A stretch of DNA of 64,000 nucleotides from Trichostrongylus colubriformis. Taxonomy: Eukaryota > Nematoda > Chromadorea > Rhabditida > Trichostrongylidae. The stretch covers positions 54,454,873 to 54,518,872 of the forward strand of contig OZ022257.1 in assembly GCA_963978905.1 (NCBI GenBank), in the 5' to 3' direction. Positions 36,522-45,911 of this stretch are shown piece after piece (the stretch's first letter is position 1; every line of letters starts with the position of its first letter). Both the position numbers and the translations under genes were made by a program. The notes under the pieces were generated by a model. It was given only the letters and a program-made list of their open reading frames with translations, searched no databases and was not told the origin of the DNA.

Positions 36522-37367
36522 CTATCCGTTGTTCTTTCGTATCTCCGATAGCTTTCTAATCAAGTCGGCATAGGGGAAGATCTTTATCCACTCTTCTTGA
36601 TAGTCTTTTCGACCTAGGCCATCAAAGATGTCCGCCAAGCTAAAAGTACACGAGTGTAAGTGCAATAATTATGGCATTTTTCGCAGTAATCATAGGACAG
36701 AGCTAACTTACCTGTTCTTTATTTCTTCCTTATTTGAAGGACCAAAATCTTCCCAGCGGGTGAAGGCCTCCCACACCTGGAACAATACTCTTTGACCTCA
36801 ATTTTCGATTCAAGCGAATTTTAGAATTTTATGCTTTTAAACCTTTCAAACTTACCTGTATAGATTTCCTCCAATACTTATTAGCCGAATGATCCGCACC
36901 TATTGCGCGCCAAAAGTTTCTTGTTTCCTCGTTACCACTCACAATCTAAAACTGTTCACTTTACGCAATACGCTTGTGCATTCCGATTCCTATCGTTGTT
37001 CTCACATTTGGTTTCCTTTCGTTCAGCTCCTTGAGGCTGTAGCCAAACGCTTTCCTTGCCAGTTGTTCCAGGATAGCATCACCTACAATACGATAAGTGC
37101 AGCTGGTTAAGCTACTCGGGAACGTGATGACAAACCATCCAGTGGAGGAGGTGGTGGAGGTGGTGGTGGAGGTGGTGGTGGTGGAGGTGGTGGTGGAGGT
37201 GGTGGTGGTGGAGGTGGTGGTGGTGGAGGTGGTGGTGGAGGTGGTGGTGGTGGAGGTGGTAGTGGAGGTGGTGGTGGTGGAGGTGCTGGTGGTCTCCCCG
37301 TAGCACCTTGGTTTCTGCTGTATGCATGTGCCTGAATGAGAAGGCACAGGAACAGAAACCCTTTCAT
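36522..37367 (-). CDS. Secreted proline-rich protein, copy 1 (5 exons, 193 aa)
   Basis: Function unknown; secretion is inferred from the signal peptide. Exons on the minus strand: 37367-37136, 37082-37006, 36945-36856, 36776-36712 and 36639-36522, total 582 bp. All introns are GT-AG and short (53, 60, 79 and 72 bp), and frames join cleanly. The protein starts with signal peptide MKGFLFLCLLIQAHA, then YSRNQGATGRPPAP and about 45 almost uninterrupted prolines encoded by GGT/GGA on the plus strand. A charged, probably helical C-terminal domain of about 115 residues follows, with blocks such as ILEQLARKAFGYSLKEL, FWRAIGADHS, VWEAFTRWEDFG and WIKIFPYADLIRKL. The start codon is the only one giving a signal peptide. 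A TATA box lies 78 nt upstream and AATAAA about 20 nt downstream of the stop. The C-terminal domain matches no family I recognise. Confidence 0.85.
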
Positions 37368-37373
37368 GGTAGA

Positions 37374-37443
37374 CTGGAGAGTCGAAATGATGCAAACCGC
37401 AGCTGAGCCTGGAGAGTCGAAATGATGCAAACCGCAGCTGAGC
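37374..37443 (-). promoter_or_regulatory. Exact 2 x 35-bp element between TATA and ATG, copy 1
   Basis: Two perfect head-to-tail copies of a 35-bp sequence, each containing the palindrome CAGCTG and the string TTTGCATCATTTCGAC in gene orientation, fill the space between the TATA box and the start codon. With a start site about 30 nt after TATA, transcription would begin inside the repeat, so it doubles the initiator/5' UTR region. The repeat is conserved in gene copy 2 at 41795-41864. Confidence 0.8.
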
Positions 37444-37444
37444 C

Positions 37445-37452
37445 CTTTTATA
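37445..37452 (-). promoter_or_regulatory. TATA box of proline-rich gene, copy 1
   Basis: TATAAAAG on the minus strand, 78 nt upstream of the ATG and directly abutting the duplicated 35-bp element. The counterpart in copy 2 is at 41866-41873. Confidence 0.7.
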
Positions 37453-37676
37453 CGGTTTGCTATCACTAGCAATGCTATCCATATCACTACTCATTCATTT
37501 TAGTACTGTCCGATTACGTCGAATATGTGCACGTTTCCATTGTTCCCAACTTTTGCTGCTCATTCCCCTCGGGTAGCCCCACGCACTCGAAGTCCTTTCG
37601 AAGTGGTCACATTATTAAGAATGCGCATGGACGCGAACGCCCCGTTGCTCCAAGGGGCGACGGAAGGTGGGGTCTA

Positions 37677-38031
37677 TTAGGTTGCGTTCATACCAAATCG
37701 AATGAGGGTTTTGGCGCATCGGCGCATCCGCGATTTAAGAGAATTGGTGTGCCACGTCACCCTTTTGAACGCGGCGCGTGCCAACGTGCGGTTGATTTCT
37801 TTTTCTCCTCTTTCCAATTCATGATCTTCTTCTGTCATGGCAAATATCCAAAATCACGGGTGCGCCAATACTCCCATTTTTCAGTGGATATGTATCCTAT
37901 CCATCACGCGAATGCTCCAATTCTCTCAAATCGCGGATGCGCCAATACTCTCATTTTCTGATCGATACGTATCTCATGCATGACGCGAATGCGCCAAAAC
38001 TCTCATTCAATTTGGCATGAACGCAGCCTTA
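37677..38031. mobile_element. 355-bp MITE upstream of proline-rich gene copy 1
   Basis: The ends TTAGGTTGCGTTCATACC and GGCATGAACGCAGCCTTA form inverted repeats that continue through GAATGAGGGTTTTGGCGCAT and its mirror for about 45 bp. The inside has degenerate repeats of GCGCCAATACTC. A 144-codon plus-strand ORF at 37527-37961 crosses it and is not a gene. In unit 2 the right part is missing because the duplication junction falls inside the element. Confidence 0.7.
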
Positions 38032-38333
38032 GGAATTGCTGCAATAAGCTTTTTAGAGGGCGGCGATGCATCGCTTTGAGGGAGAGGCATTCTGTAGAAT
38101 GTTGAACAATGTTCAACATACAAGCATCACTGACATGTTAATCGGCGCGTATTTCGCCTGAATCATGTGGTTGAGAGATGGTTCCTCCTAGAGTGCAGGA
38201 AAAATAGCAGCAGGAAAAATAGCACCTAACATGGATGCCCCCCTCCCCCTCCACCTCATTGCGATAGCATCGCCGGCTTCATTATAGACCTCATAAAGCC
38301 ACGTTCATACAAAGCAACGGCGGACAGTCAATG
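38032..38333. other. Unit-1-specific tail, no gene
   Basis: The last about 340 bp of unit 1 (37992-38333) have no counterpart in unit 2. No gene, RNA or repeat is recognised. Confidence 0.4.
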
Positions 38334-38925
38334 TATTGGGTCATTCCATAGGTAGTGTCGTTTTTTTCAAGCAAAACTTTTTCTCATAAAATTACAAGTT
38401 TTTGCAGCATGTCATAGATCATTTGGAAGAGATTTTTTCGCTCTACAAAAACTGTCGTTAAATTTTTGAGTAAGCTAGAATGGGGCTGACAGTCAGGCTG
38501 GCGAAGGGAGAGGTCCAGCTGACAAAAATTGGCCAAACCGGCAATCAATTCAAACACTATATTTCACTTCAGCAGAATCAACCAGTCATGCGTCCCGTAC
38601 TTAGCCCCAACCTTTCCTGCAATTTTCAATATTTGGGTAATAAAGAAGTTGCGTCGTTCCTTTCCTAAATTCCTTTTCCCGAAAGTACACACGTTTATCC
38701 ATAAAGAAACTCTCCCTTTCAAATTCACTTGCTCAGCATTACTTTATGAACCAATCGGAAGGATTTTTTTCTGTTCTATCAAAAGATTTTTCGTTTTTAG
38801 TTTGACTGTGCTTCATATAGAATTTTAAAAATGTGTGATAGCGTTTCAGTAGACAGTATTGCGCAGTTCTTTTTTTTTTTGCAGAAACCCAAGAAATTCG
38901 GTCAATAATGTTTCCCGTCCCGTCA
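38334..38925. mobile_element. Half of a mariner-like foldback (unit 2)
   Basis: Left arm as at 33901, ending at TTTCCCGTCCC and joined to the truncated Helitron. Compared with unit 1 it has scattered differences around 38528-38590 that are shared with the complete element at 42413. Confidence 0.7.
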
Positions 38926-40747
38926 TGTTGATAAGATTCGAGAAGGAGCGTGAAAGGGAAATGTCACCAAGGCCGGTCCGCTTTTGCGGCTAACAGTGGA
39001 ATGTTCACATTCGCAGGTATTGTAGGGTAGGGGGACCTCAATGGTATTGTTGGGTACAGGGGCTTCGGTGATACTGACGGCTCACAGTGGCTGATATAAG
39101 GACCGTTAGGAATTGGATGGGATGAAATTCTTTACATCGCTTGATATTACTATACCACCGCTTTAGCAAAAGCGTCTGATGCTCAGTGCCATTGGGTAAA
39201 CATATTTTGTTTATGTTCTGATATCACTGACCGATCTATCGACCGCTGAATGCCTAGCGTTTCGAAAAATGGAACATTTCTTTTGATACTGCGATCTATT
39301 AGGTTGATTCATAATAAATCGGAGAAATTGACCAATTTTAATCATTGTCGTGCAACTTTTTTACGACAACAGGGATTCACTTGAAATATACTCCATCTTT
39401 ATCGATGAGCTTCTGCCACGGTATAGGCACATCATGGATGCCCTTGCTACGGAAGGCCGGAAGCTGGAGCTCGAAGAAGTTGCCGAGTGCCGCCTTGACC
39501 TCGTCGCGAGTTTTGAAGTCTTGGCCGTCCAGGTGCGTTGGCTGTGGGAGAAAAGGTGGAAATCTGAAGGGGCCAGGTCTGGGGAGTACGGTGGGTATAG
39601 AAGTACGGTCCAACCGTACGACAGCAGCTCGGCCTTGGTCGATCTTGCGAAGTGCGGTCTGTGGAAGTAGACACGTTGTCCTGCTGGAAGTAGACATGTG
39701 AACGCCGCCGTAGCGAACTTTGGACATTGGCCTTCAATTCTCGTAATTGACGAACGTAGACGTCGGCGGATACTGTTGTACCTTCATCGAGCAGCTCCCA
39801 GTACTCTACGCCGTGTACGCTCCACCAACCGCGGTTTTCGTCTTCGATGGAATAGTCGCCTGACGCAAACTTCGAATGCTACAACTACAGTGTACTTCTG
39901 CCGGGGGCATGCTCCTTGTGAACTTCTATCAGACGTCTGCCGATATCCGCGGGTTCCTAGCCAGATAGCGATATAAATAGTATGACGTTGCGGATGTGGT
40001 CTCTGGACCGCTTGAAATCGTGCGGCATTGTGGCGGAATGAATTTACTTTGGAGTGATTATTTTGCAGTACTTTGAAGAGCTTTTCATACTCATTCCAAC
40101 GGTACCTCGCGCGTCCATTTTCGTTGTTTCGTTACTGAGTTATGATCTCTAGAAATCATCACTTCCATTTGTCCGATTTATTATGAATCAACCTAATACA
40201 TTGGTGATCATGATCCGCATATTTGTGATAGCAAAACAAGCGTTTCACTCAGAATCATTTTCTAATGCGATACTGGCAGCAACACTGGGTATCGACCGCT
40301 AGACTGTGTAAGATTCCAAAGATCTGTATGTTTACGGAGACGATAAACGTCGATGATCGGGATATGGATCTGCCATCAATGTGTAGGAATCAGATGCTCA
40401 GCAAGTGAACAATGTTGCCAATCGATGCAATCGAATTAGAAACTATCGATCTTTAAACTATCCAAACTCCCAATATGACCCAAACCAGTTTGGCGCACAC
40501 TACTGCGCGCGATTCATGTCGATGACGTGGAAAATGGGTTCGATGCAAAGCGACTGAAGTATATTAATACCGAAATGCTTTTTTATCACGCTATCTTCTC
40601 CGCTTTTTCCCATTTCAATAGCTCAGATGAGAGTAGAGGAAAGGAAATTTCCAGTTAATTCTATACACAACTGTGGTCGTGCCGATCAAACCCATTCTGC
40701 ACAACATCGCCACGAATCGCGCGCAGTAGTGTGCGCCCGCCAACTGG
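38926..40747 (+). mobile_element. 5'-truncated Helitron carrying a mariner relic (unit 2)
   Basis: Counterpart of 34492-36314, almost identical, ending in the same hairpin and GCCAACTGG. Confidence 0.8.
39299..40196 (-). mobile_element. Deleted mariner element (unit 2)
   Basis: Copy of the element at 34866-35763 with the same perfect TIRs, TA flanks and frameshifted transposase remnant (39377-39740). It was inherited through the tandem duplication and not by a new insertion, since its insertion site is the same. Confidence 0.9.
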
Positions 40748-40954
40748 TGAGCTATATCATAGGTGTGCAAATTATGTACCCTCCTCCCTCATTGCCATAT
40801 CAGCTGTTCTGGGAATTCAGACATTTGTGGGCTCTTTGGAGGTGTTTCATTACTAATGTGGTCTTGTGTTAGCTGATACCTACAGAAACTACTCTTCAGC
40901 TCCGACAACGTGAGCACCAACAAAAACAAAATTTATTTTTGCTGATAAGGTAAT

Positions 40955-41788
40955 CTATCCGTTGTTCTTTCGTATCTCCGATAGCTTTCTAATCAAGTCG
41001 GCATAAGGGAAGATCTTTATCCACTCTTCTTGATAGTCTTTTCGACCTAGGCCATCAAAGATGTCCGCCAAGCTAAAAGTACACGAGTGTAAGTGCAATA
41101 ATTATGGCATTTTTCGCAGTAATCATAGGACAGAGCTAACTTACCTGTTCTTTATTTCTTCCTTATTTGAAGGACCAAAATCTTCCCAGCGGGTGAAGGC
41201 CTCCCACACCTGGAACAATACTCTTTGACCTCAATTTTCGATTCAAGCGAATTTTAGAATTTTATGCTTTTAAACCTTTCAAACTTACCTGTATAGATTT
41301 CCTCCAATACTTATTAGCCGAACGATCCGCACCTATTGCGCGCCAAAAGTTTCTTGTTTCCTCGTTACCACTCACAATCTAAAACTGTTCACTTTACGCA
41401 ATACGCTTGTGCATTCCGATTCCTATCGTTGTTCTCACATTTGGTTTCCTTTCGTTCAGCTCCTTGAGGCTGTAGCCAAACGCTTTCCTTGCCAGTTGTT
41501 CCAGGATAGCATCACCTACAATACGATAAGTGCAGCTGGTTAAGCTACTCGGGAACGTGATGACAAACCATCCAGTGGAGGAGGTGGTGGAGGTGGTGGT
41601 GGAGGTGGTGGTGGTGGAGGTGGTGGTGGTGGAGGTGGTGGTGGTGGAGGTGGTGGTGGAGGTGGTGGTGGTGGAGGTGGTAGTGGAGGTGGTGGTGGTG
41701 GAGGTGCTGGTGGTCTCCCCGTAGCACCTTGGTTTCTGCTGTATGCATGTGCCTGAATGAGAAGGCACAGGAACAGAAACCCTTTCAT
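40955..41788 (-). CDS. Secreted proline-rich protein, copy 2 (5 exons, 189 aa)
   Basis: Tandem paralogue of the gene at 36522-37367. Exons: 41788-41569, 41515-41439, 41378-41289, 41209-41145 and 41072-40955, total 570 bp. All splice sites are conserved. Differences from copy 1: a 12-bp in-frame loss (four prolines), one silent change in the last exon and one His-to-Arg change in exon 3. The intact frame, signal peptide, TATA box and AATAAA suggest it is functional or very recently duplicated. The role is unknown. Confidence 0.85.
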
Positions 41789-41794
41789 GGTAGA

Positions 41795-41873
41795 CTGGAG
41801 AGTCGAAATGATGCAAACCGCAGCTGAGCCTGGAGAGTCGAAATGATGCAAACCGCAGCTGAGCCCTTTTATA
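41795..41873 (-). promoter_or_regulatory. TATA box and duplicated 35-bp element, copy 2
   Basis: Identical arrangement to copy 1: TATAAAAG at 41866-41873, then two exact 35-bp repeats at 41795-41864, then the ATG at 41788. Confidence 0.75.
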
Positions 41874-42097
41874 CGGTTTGCTATCACTAGCAATGCTATC
41901 CATATCACTACTCATTCATTTTAGTACTGTCCGATTACGTCGAATATGTGCACGTTTCCATTGTTCCCAACTTTTGCTGCTCATTCCCCTCGGGTAGCCC
42001 CACGCACTCGAAGTCCTTTCGAAGTGGTCACATTATTAAGAATGCGCATGGACGCGAACGCCCCGTTGCTCCAAGGGGCGACGGAAGGTGGGGTCTA

Positions 42098-42412
42098 TTA
42101 GGTTGCGTTCATACCAAATCGAATGAGGGTTTTGGCGCATCGGCGCATCCGCGATTTAAGAGAATTGGTGTGCCACGTCACCCTTTTGAACGCGGCGCGT
42201 GCCAACGTGCGGTTGATTTCTTTTTCTCCTCTTTCCAATTCATGATCTTCTTCTGTCATGGCAAATATCCAAAATCACGGGTGCGCCAATACTCCCATTT
42301 TTCAGTGGATATGTATCCTATCCATCACGCGAATGCTCCAATTCTCTCAAATCGCGGATGCGCCAATACTCTCATTTTCTGATCGATACGTATCTCATGC
42401 ATGACGCGAATG
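42098..42412. mobile_element. Right-truncated MITE (unit 2)
   Basis: Left part of the 355-bp MITE seen at 37677-38031. It ends abruptly at CATGACGCGAATG, the junction with the third foldback copy. Confidence 0.7.
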
Positions 42413-43445
42413 TATTGGGTCATTCCATAGGTAGTGTCGTTTTTTTCAAGCAAAACTTTTTCTCATAAAATTACAAGTTTTTGCAGCATGTCATAGATCA
42501 TTTGGAAGAGATTTTTTCGCTCTACAAAAACTGTCGTTAAATTTTTGAGTAAGCTAGAATGGGGCTGACAGTCAGGCTGGCGAAGGGAGAGGTCCAGCTG
42601 ACAAAAATTGGCCAAACCGGCAATCAATTCAAACACTATATTTCACTTCAGCAGAATCAACCAGTCATGCGTCCCGTACTTAGCCCCAACCTTTCCTGCA
42701 ATTTTCAATATTTGGGTAATAAAGAAGTTGCGTCGTTCCTTTCCTAAATTCCTTTTCCCGAAAGTACACACGTTTATCCAGAAAGAAACTCTCCCTTTCA
42801 AATTCCTTGCTCAGCATTACTTTATGAACCATTCATAAGGATTTTTTCTGCTCTATCAAAAAGATTTTCGTTTTTAGTTTGACTGTGATTCATATAGAAT
42901 TTTAAAAATGTGTGATAGCGTTTCAGTAGACAGTATTGCGCAGTTCTTTTTTTTTTGCAGTAACCCAAGAAATTCGGTCAGTAATGTTTCCCGTCCCTAC
43001 TCAGTACCTGTTCTCGAGATTTCACTACTCTTTCAGCTGATTGGTTAGGAAAATTTTTTGCCTTGGTTCGAAGAAATTGCCAAAAATCACAAAGTCGTGA
43101 AGGAAAAACAGCGTGGAAAAGGAGCAACATGACATTCCAACCAACCAACTGGTGGAACTTACAAAAGGGGTCGGGGCTAAGTACGGGACACATGATTGGT
43201 TAATTTTCCTAAAGTAAAATACAGTGTTTTAATTAATTGCCGGTTTGGTCAATTTTTGTCAACCAAACCAACCACTTGACCAGCTTGAAAATCGGCCCAG
43301 TCATGACGCACACAGAAACTAAGCGTGTCATTTTATAGAGCAGAAAAATCTCTTCCGACAGATATGTGACATGCTGCAAAAACTCGTGATTTATGAGAAA
43401 AATTTTCGTTCGCAAAAACGACACCACGTATGGAATGACCCAATA
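42413..43445. mobile_element. Complete foldback element with mariner-like ends (unit 3)
   Basis: The 1033-bp element begins TATTGGGTCATTCCATAG and ends in the mirror TGGAATGACCCAATA. Arms of about 280 bp (42413-42692 and 43166-43445) are diverged inverted copies, including CGTCCCGTACTTAGCCCC in the left arm and a close match in the right. The layout GGTnnnnnCAnAAG followed by a T-run resembles mariner ends, so a mariner-derived foldback or MITE is the best guess. No transposase is present. Up to about 42996 it matches units 1 and 2. Confidence 0.75.
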
Positions 43446-44100
43446 TACACCCAACTGAAAATGTAACTACGATTCTCAAAAAAGTACGGTACATGGCGCA
43501 TTCCAAAAACAAGTTTGAAAGGCGTTTTGAATGGTATTACTAATGGACGTAGCAGCGTATATGTTCAGGAAACGGAGCCAGTGGAGAAGCAAATTGAAGT
43601 GAAACCAGTGAGTGAAACAAAATGACTCGGTATTGCTGATGGATTTCATAATCTTCTCGACATCGATCTTATCCAATTCTCATACGCGTCAGCTGAATTT
43701 GTTTCGTGTTGTGAATACTGTAAAAAGTCACTAATTTCTTATCATATCTTATCATTGTCCTCGGTGTTATATTGCTGCTTTGATCAAGTTGCATATGTCC
43801 GTATCAATAAAGAGTGCACTGCTGAAAAAATGCCATAGGAGAGAGTTGTCATAGATTTCATCAAAATGGTAATCCCATAAAAACGTATTGTTTTGGAATA
43901 CTTTTCAATAACCAAAAGAACTTTTCCTCTCCAAACTAACCTAAATACGACCCTCCTGGGAGACTTACTCACATATCATGCTGGAGAAGTCATTCTCCTC
44001 GACAAAAGGCTTGGCCTGTCTCCTATTTTCATCAATGTCGCAAAAGTCGCTTCCGAAGCGACGCGACTATAAACCATAAATTCTTATGATCAGTGTAATA
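43446..44100. other. Unassigned sequence
   Basis: No gene, RNA or recognisable repeat could be supported. Confidence 0.3.
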
Positions 44101-44287
44101 AATTCCAAAAACCTTCGCTCAGGGGGGGGACAGTTCATTTTCTTAGCTCCATTACAGTATGTATATCGTACCTGGGTATTGAGGAAAATGGTTGTTTCGG
44201 TACGACGAGATCTGAATACGACCCCCTCCTCAGCATCTACATACAGTATCGGTAAGTACAGCCGATTGCATGGTAGGTATTACTAAA
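44100..44287. repeat. Dispersed repeat fragment
   Basis: GTACGACGAGATCTGAATAC, a TACGACCCCC string and ACAGCCGATTGCATGG resemble 25240-25355 and, inverted, 52180-52290. The Helitron at 44288 is inserted directly at its end. Confidence 0.5.
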
Positions 44288-45911
44288 CCAGTTGGGCTGG
44301 CGCACACCACTGCGCGCGTCACACATGGAAGCATGCTGATCGGGCTCGATCGATATCGATCGATCAGTATCATCATTCGAACGGTTTGCAGAAACAGGGA
44401 ATTCGCAAAAACGGGAAAAGGAAATTAAGTCCCTCCCCGTCAATCTCGTTTTTCCGCATCAATCGGTATCGATCGAGCTCATTTTGCATGCTTCCATGTG
44501 TGTGACGCGCGCAGTAGCATGCCCCAGCCCAACTGGTATCTAAAATTCATGATCCCAGCTTTGCTGCGTCGCGAGATATGAATTTTCAGCCATTCGCCTT
44601 TTGGGGCTCCTTATCACCTCTTATCAGTTGCTATCACTTCCGGTCCCTCACCATTAATGTTCCCTTATCACCCCCTATATCACTTCGAAAATCCAGACTC
44701 CCAGCTTTGCTGCGTCGCGAGATATGAATTTCCCGCCAATCGCCTTTCGAGGCTCCTTATCACCTCTTATAAATTGCTATCACATCCGGTATCTCACCAT
44801 TAATGTTCCCTTATCACACCCTTTTTTGTAAGCGTGCACCACTAATTCGGTTTAAGATAGCCTAGCGGCCAATTCCCAGTGTTGTTGGAATGATTCACTT
44901 GCTTTACTACCGCACCTATAGATGGTATCCTGATCATCAAATGGAGAACGTAGTATCAAAAACGCGCATCATTATTCGGACGCTTGTCAATTTAGCGGTC
45001 GATACATCGGCAACTGATTTCGGAACATAATCAGAATATGTTCACCCAATGGCACTGCGCATCGGACGCTTTCATTGTAGCGGTCGTGGAGTAGTAACAG
45101 CGGTGTACTGGATTTCGCTCAACCCACTTCCTTCGGCTCTTATCAGTGCTGAACATTCGTTAGCAGACTCAGTTCGTCACCATTAAGGTCCCCATACCAC
45201 CTCCTACAACAGCTATGTGTTTAGACACTTCTTTATCTGATGAGACAGAAAACGAATTTCGCGAAATTCTCCTTTTGACGCTCCTTATCGAATCTCATCA
45301 AACGTTATCAATGCGGATCACCCACGATTGATGTCCCTGTCCCACTGCGCACAACAGCTGTAAATGTTGGCGCCCTTGGATCAACGCGAAAGGTGAAACG
45401 GTTTTGGCGACTCAAGCCTTCTTACGCACCTTATCGAATCTTATCAACCGTTATCAAGAAGGATCACCCACCACCAATGTCCCCGTCCCACTACGCAAAA
45501 CACCTGTGAGTATGAACGCTCCGCGACCTATGCGAAAAGCGGAACGGATTCGACGACTCTAGCTTTTTAAGCTCATTATCGAATCTTATCAACCGTTATC
45601 AATGCGAGTCACCCACCATTAATGTCCCTGGCCCCTCCTGCTAAACACTTATGAGTGCCAGCGCTCTTGCATCAACGCGAAAGGCGAAACGGATCTGGCG
45701 ACATTTGTCTTCCGAGGCTCCTTATCAGCCCTTATCAGTTGCACTCACTTTCGGTCCACCACCATTAGTGTCCCCTTGCCCCCGCTCACACAACTTGTAA
45801 AATTCATGGTCCCAGCTTTACTGCGAGGTGAGATATGAATTTCGTGACAGACGGACAGACACACACACACACAGACAGACAGACATACTAAACGAATTAT
45901 ATATAGTAGGA
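44288..45911 (-). mobile_element. Complete non-autonomous Helitron, minus strand
   Basis: On the minus strand it starts TCCTACTATATATAATTC after an A and ends GCCCAACTGG before a T. A GCGCGC-rich hairpin region lies just inside the end. The terminal 250 bp (44292-44540) are a large palindrome whose arms contain CACATGGAAGCATGC and its mirror. The body shares repeated TTATCAACCGTTATCA-type units with 28498-30114. Its 1624 bp encode no Rep/helicase. Confidence 0.85.

Larger units (their letters stand above)
33901..38333. repeat. Tandem duplication, unit 1 (4433 bp)
   Basis: Unit 1 contains, in order: the left arm of a foldback with mariner-like ends, a 5'-truncated Helitron interrupted by a mariner relic, the secreted proline-rich gene, and a 355-bp MITE. 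The same order repeats from 38334 with an offset of exactly 4433 bp. The offset drops to 4421 after a 12-bp length difference in the GGT/GGA repeat of the gene. Outside the first ~250 bp, only about a dozen substitutions and small indels separate the copies by eye. An assembly duplication cannot be excluded from sequence alone. Confidence 0.9.
38334..42412. repeat. Tandem duplication, unit 2 (4079 bp)
   Basis: Same order of parts as unit 1. It lacks the last about 340 bp: sequence homologous to unit 1 runs to CATGACGCGAATG and then continues directly as the third TATTGGGTCATTCC start. Within the first about 250 bp, unit 2 is closer to unit 3 than to unit 1, whereas the rest is almost identical to unit 1. 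Confidence 0.9.

Noticed and set aside
37097..37327. Val/Glu-rich plus-strand ORF and His-rich minus-strand ORF over the triplet tract
   Set aside because: Shadow frames of the GGT/GGA repeat that encodes polyproline in the supported minus-strand gene.
36961..37494. 177-codon minus-strand ORF rich in Thr/Ser
   Set aside because: It reads the triplet repeat in a frame without a signal peptide, and only its exon-2 portion is real. The spliced polyproline frame gives signal peptide, clean junctions and a stop.
37527..37961. 144-codon plus-strand ORF, repeated at 41948-42382
   Set aside because: It crosses a MITE with inverted ends, and its conservation between units is explained by the tandem duplication.
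43220..43260. Spliced-leader-like string TTTTAATTAATTGCCGG
   Set aside because: Does not match the nematode SL1 sequence and lies within a foldback arm.
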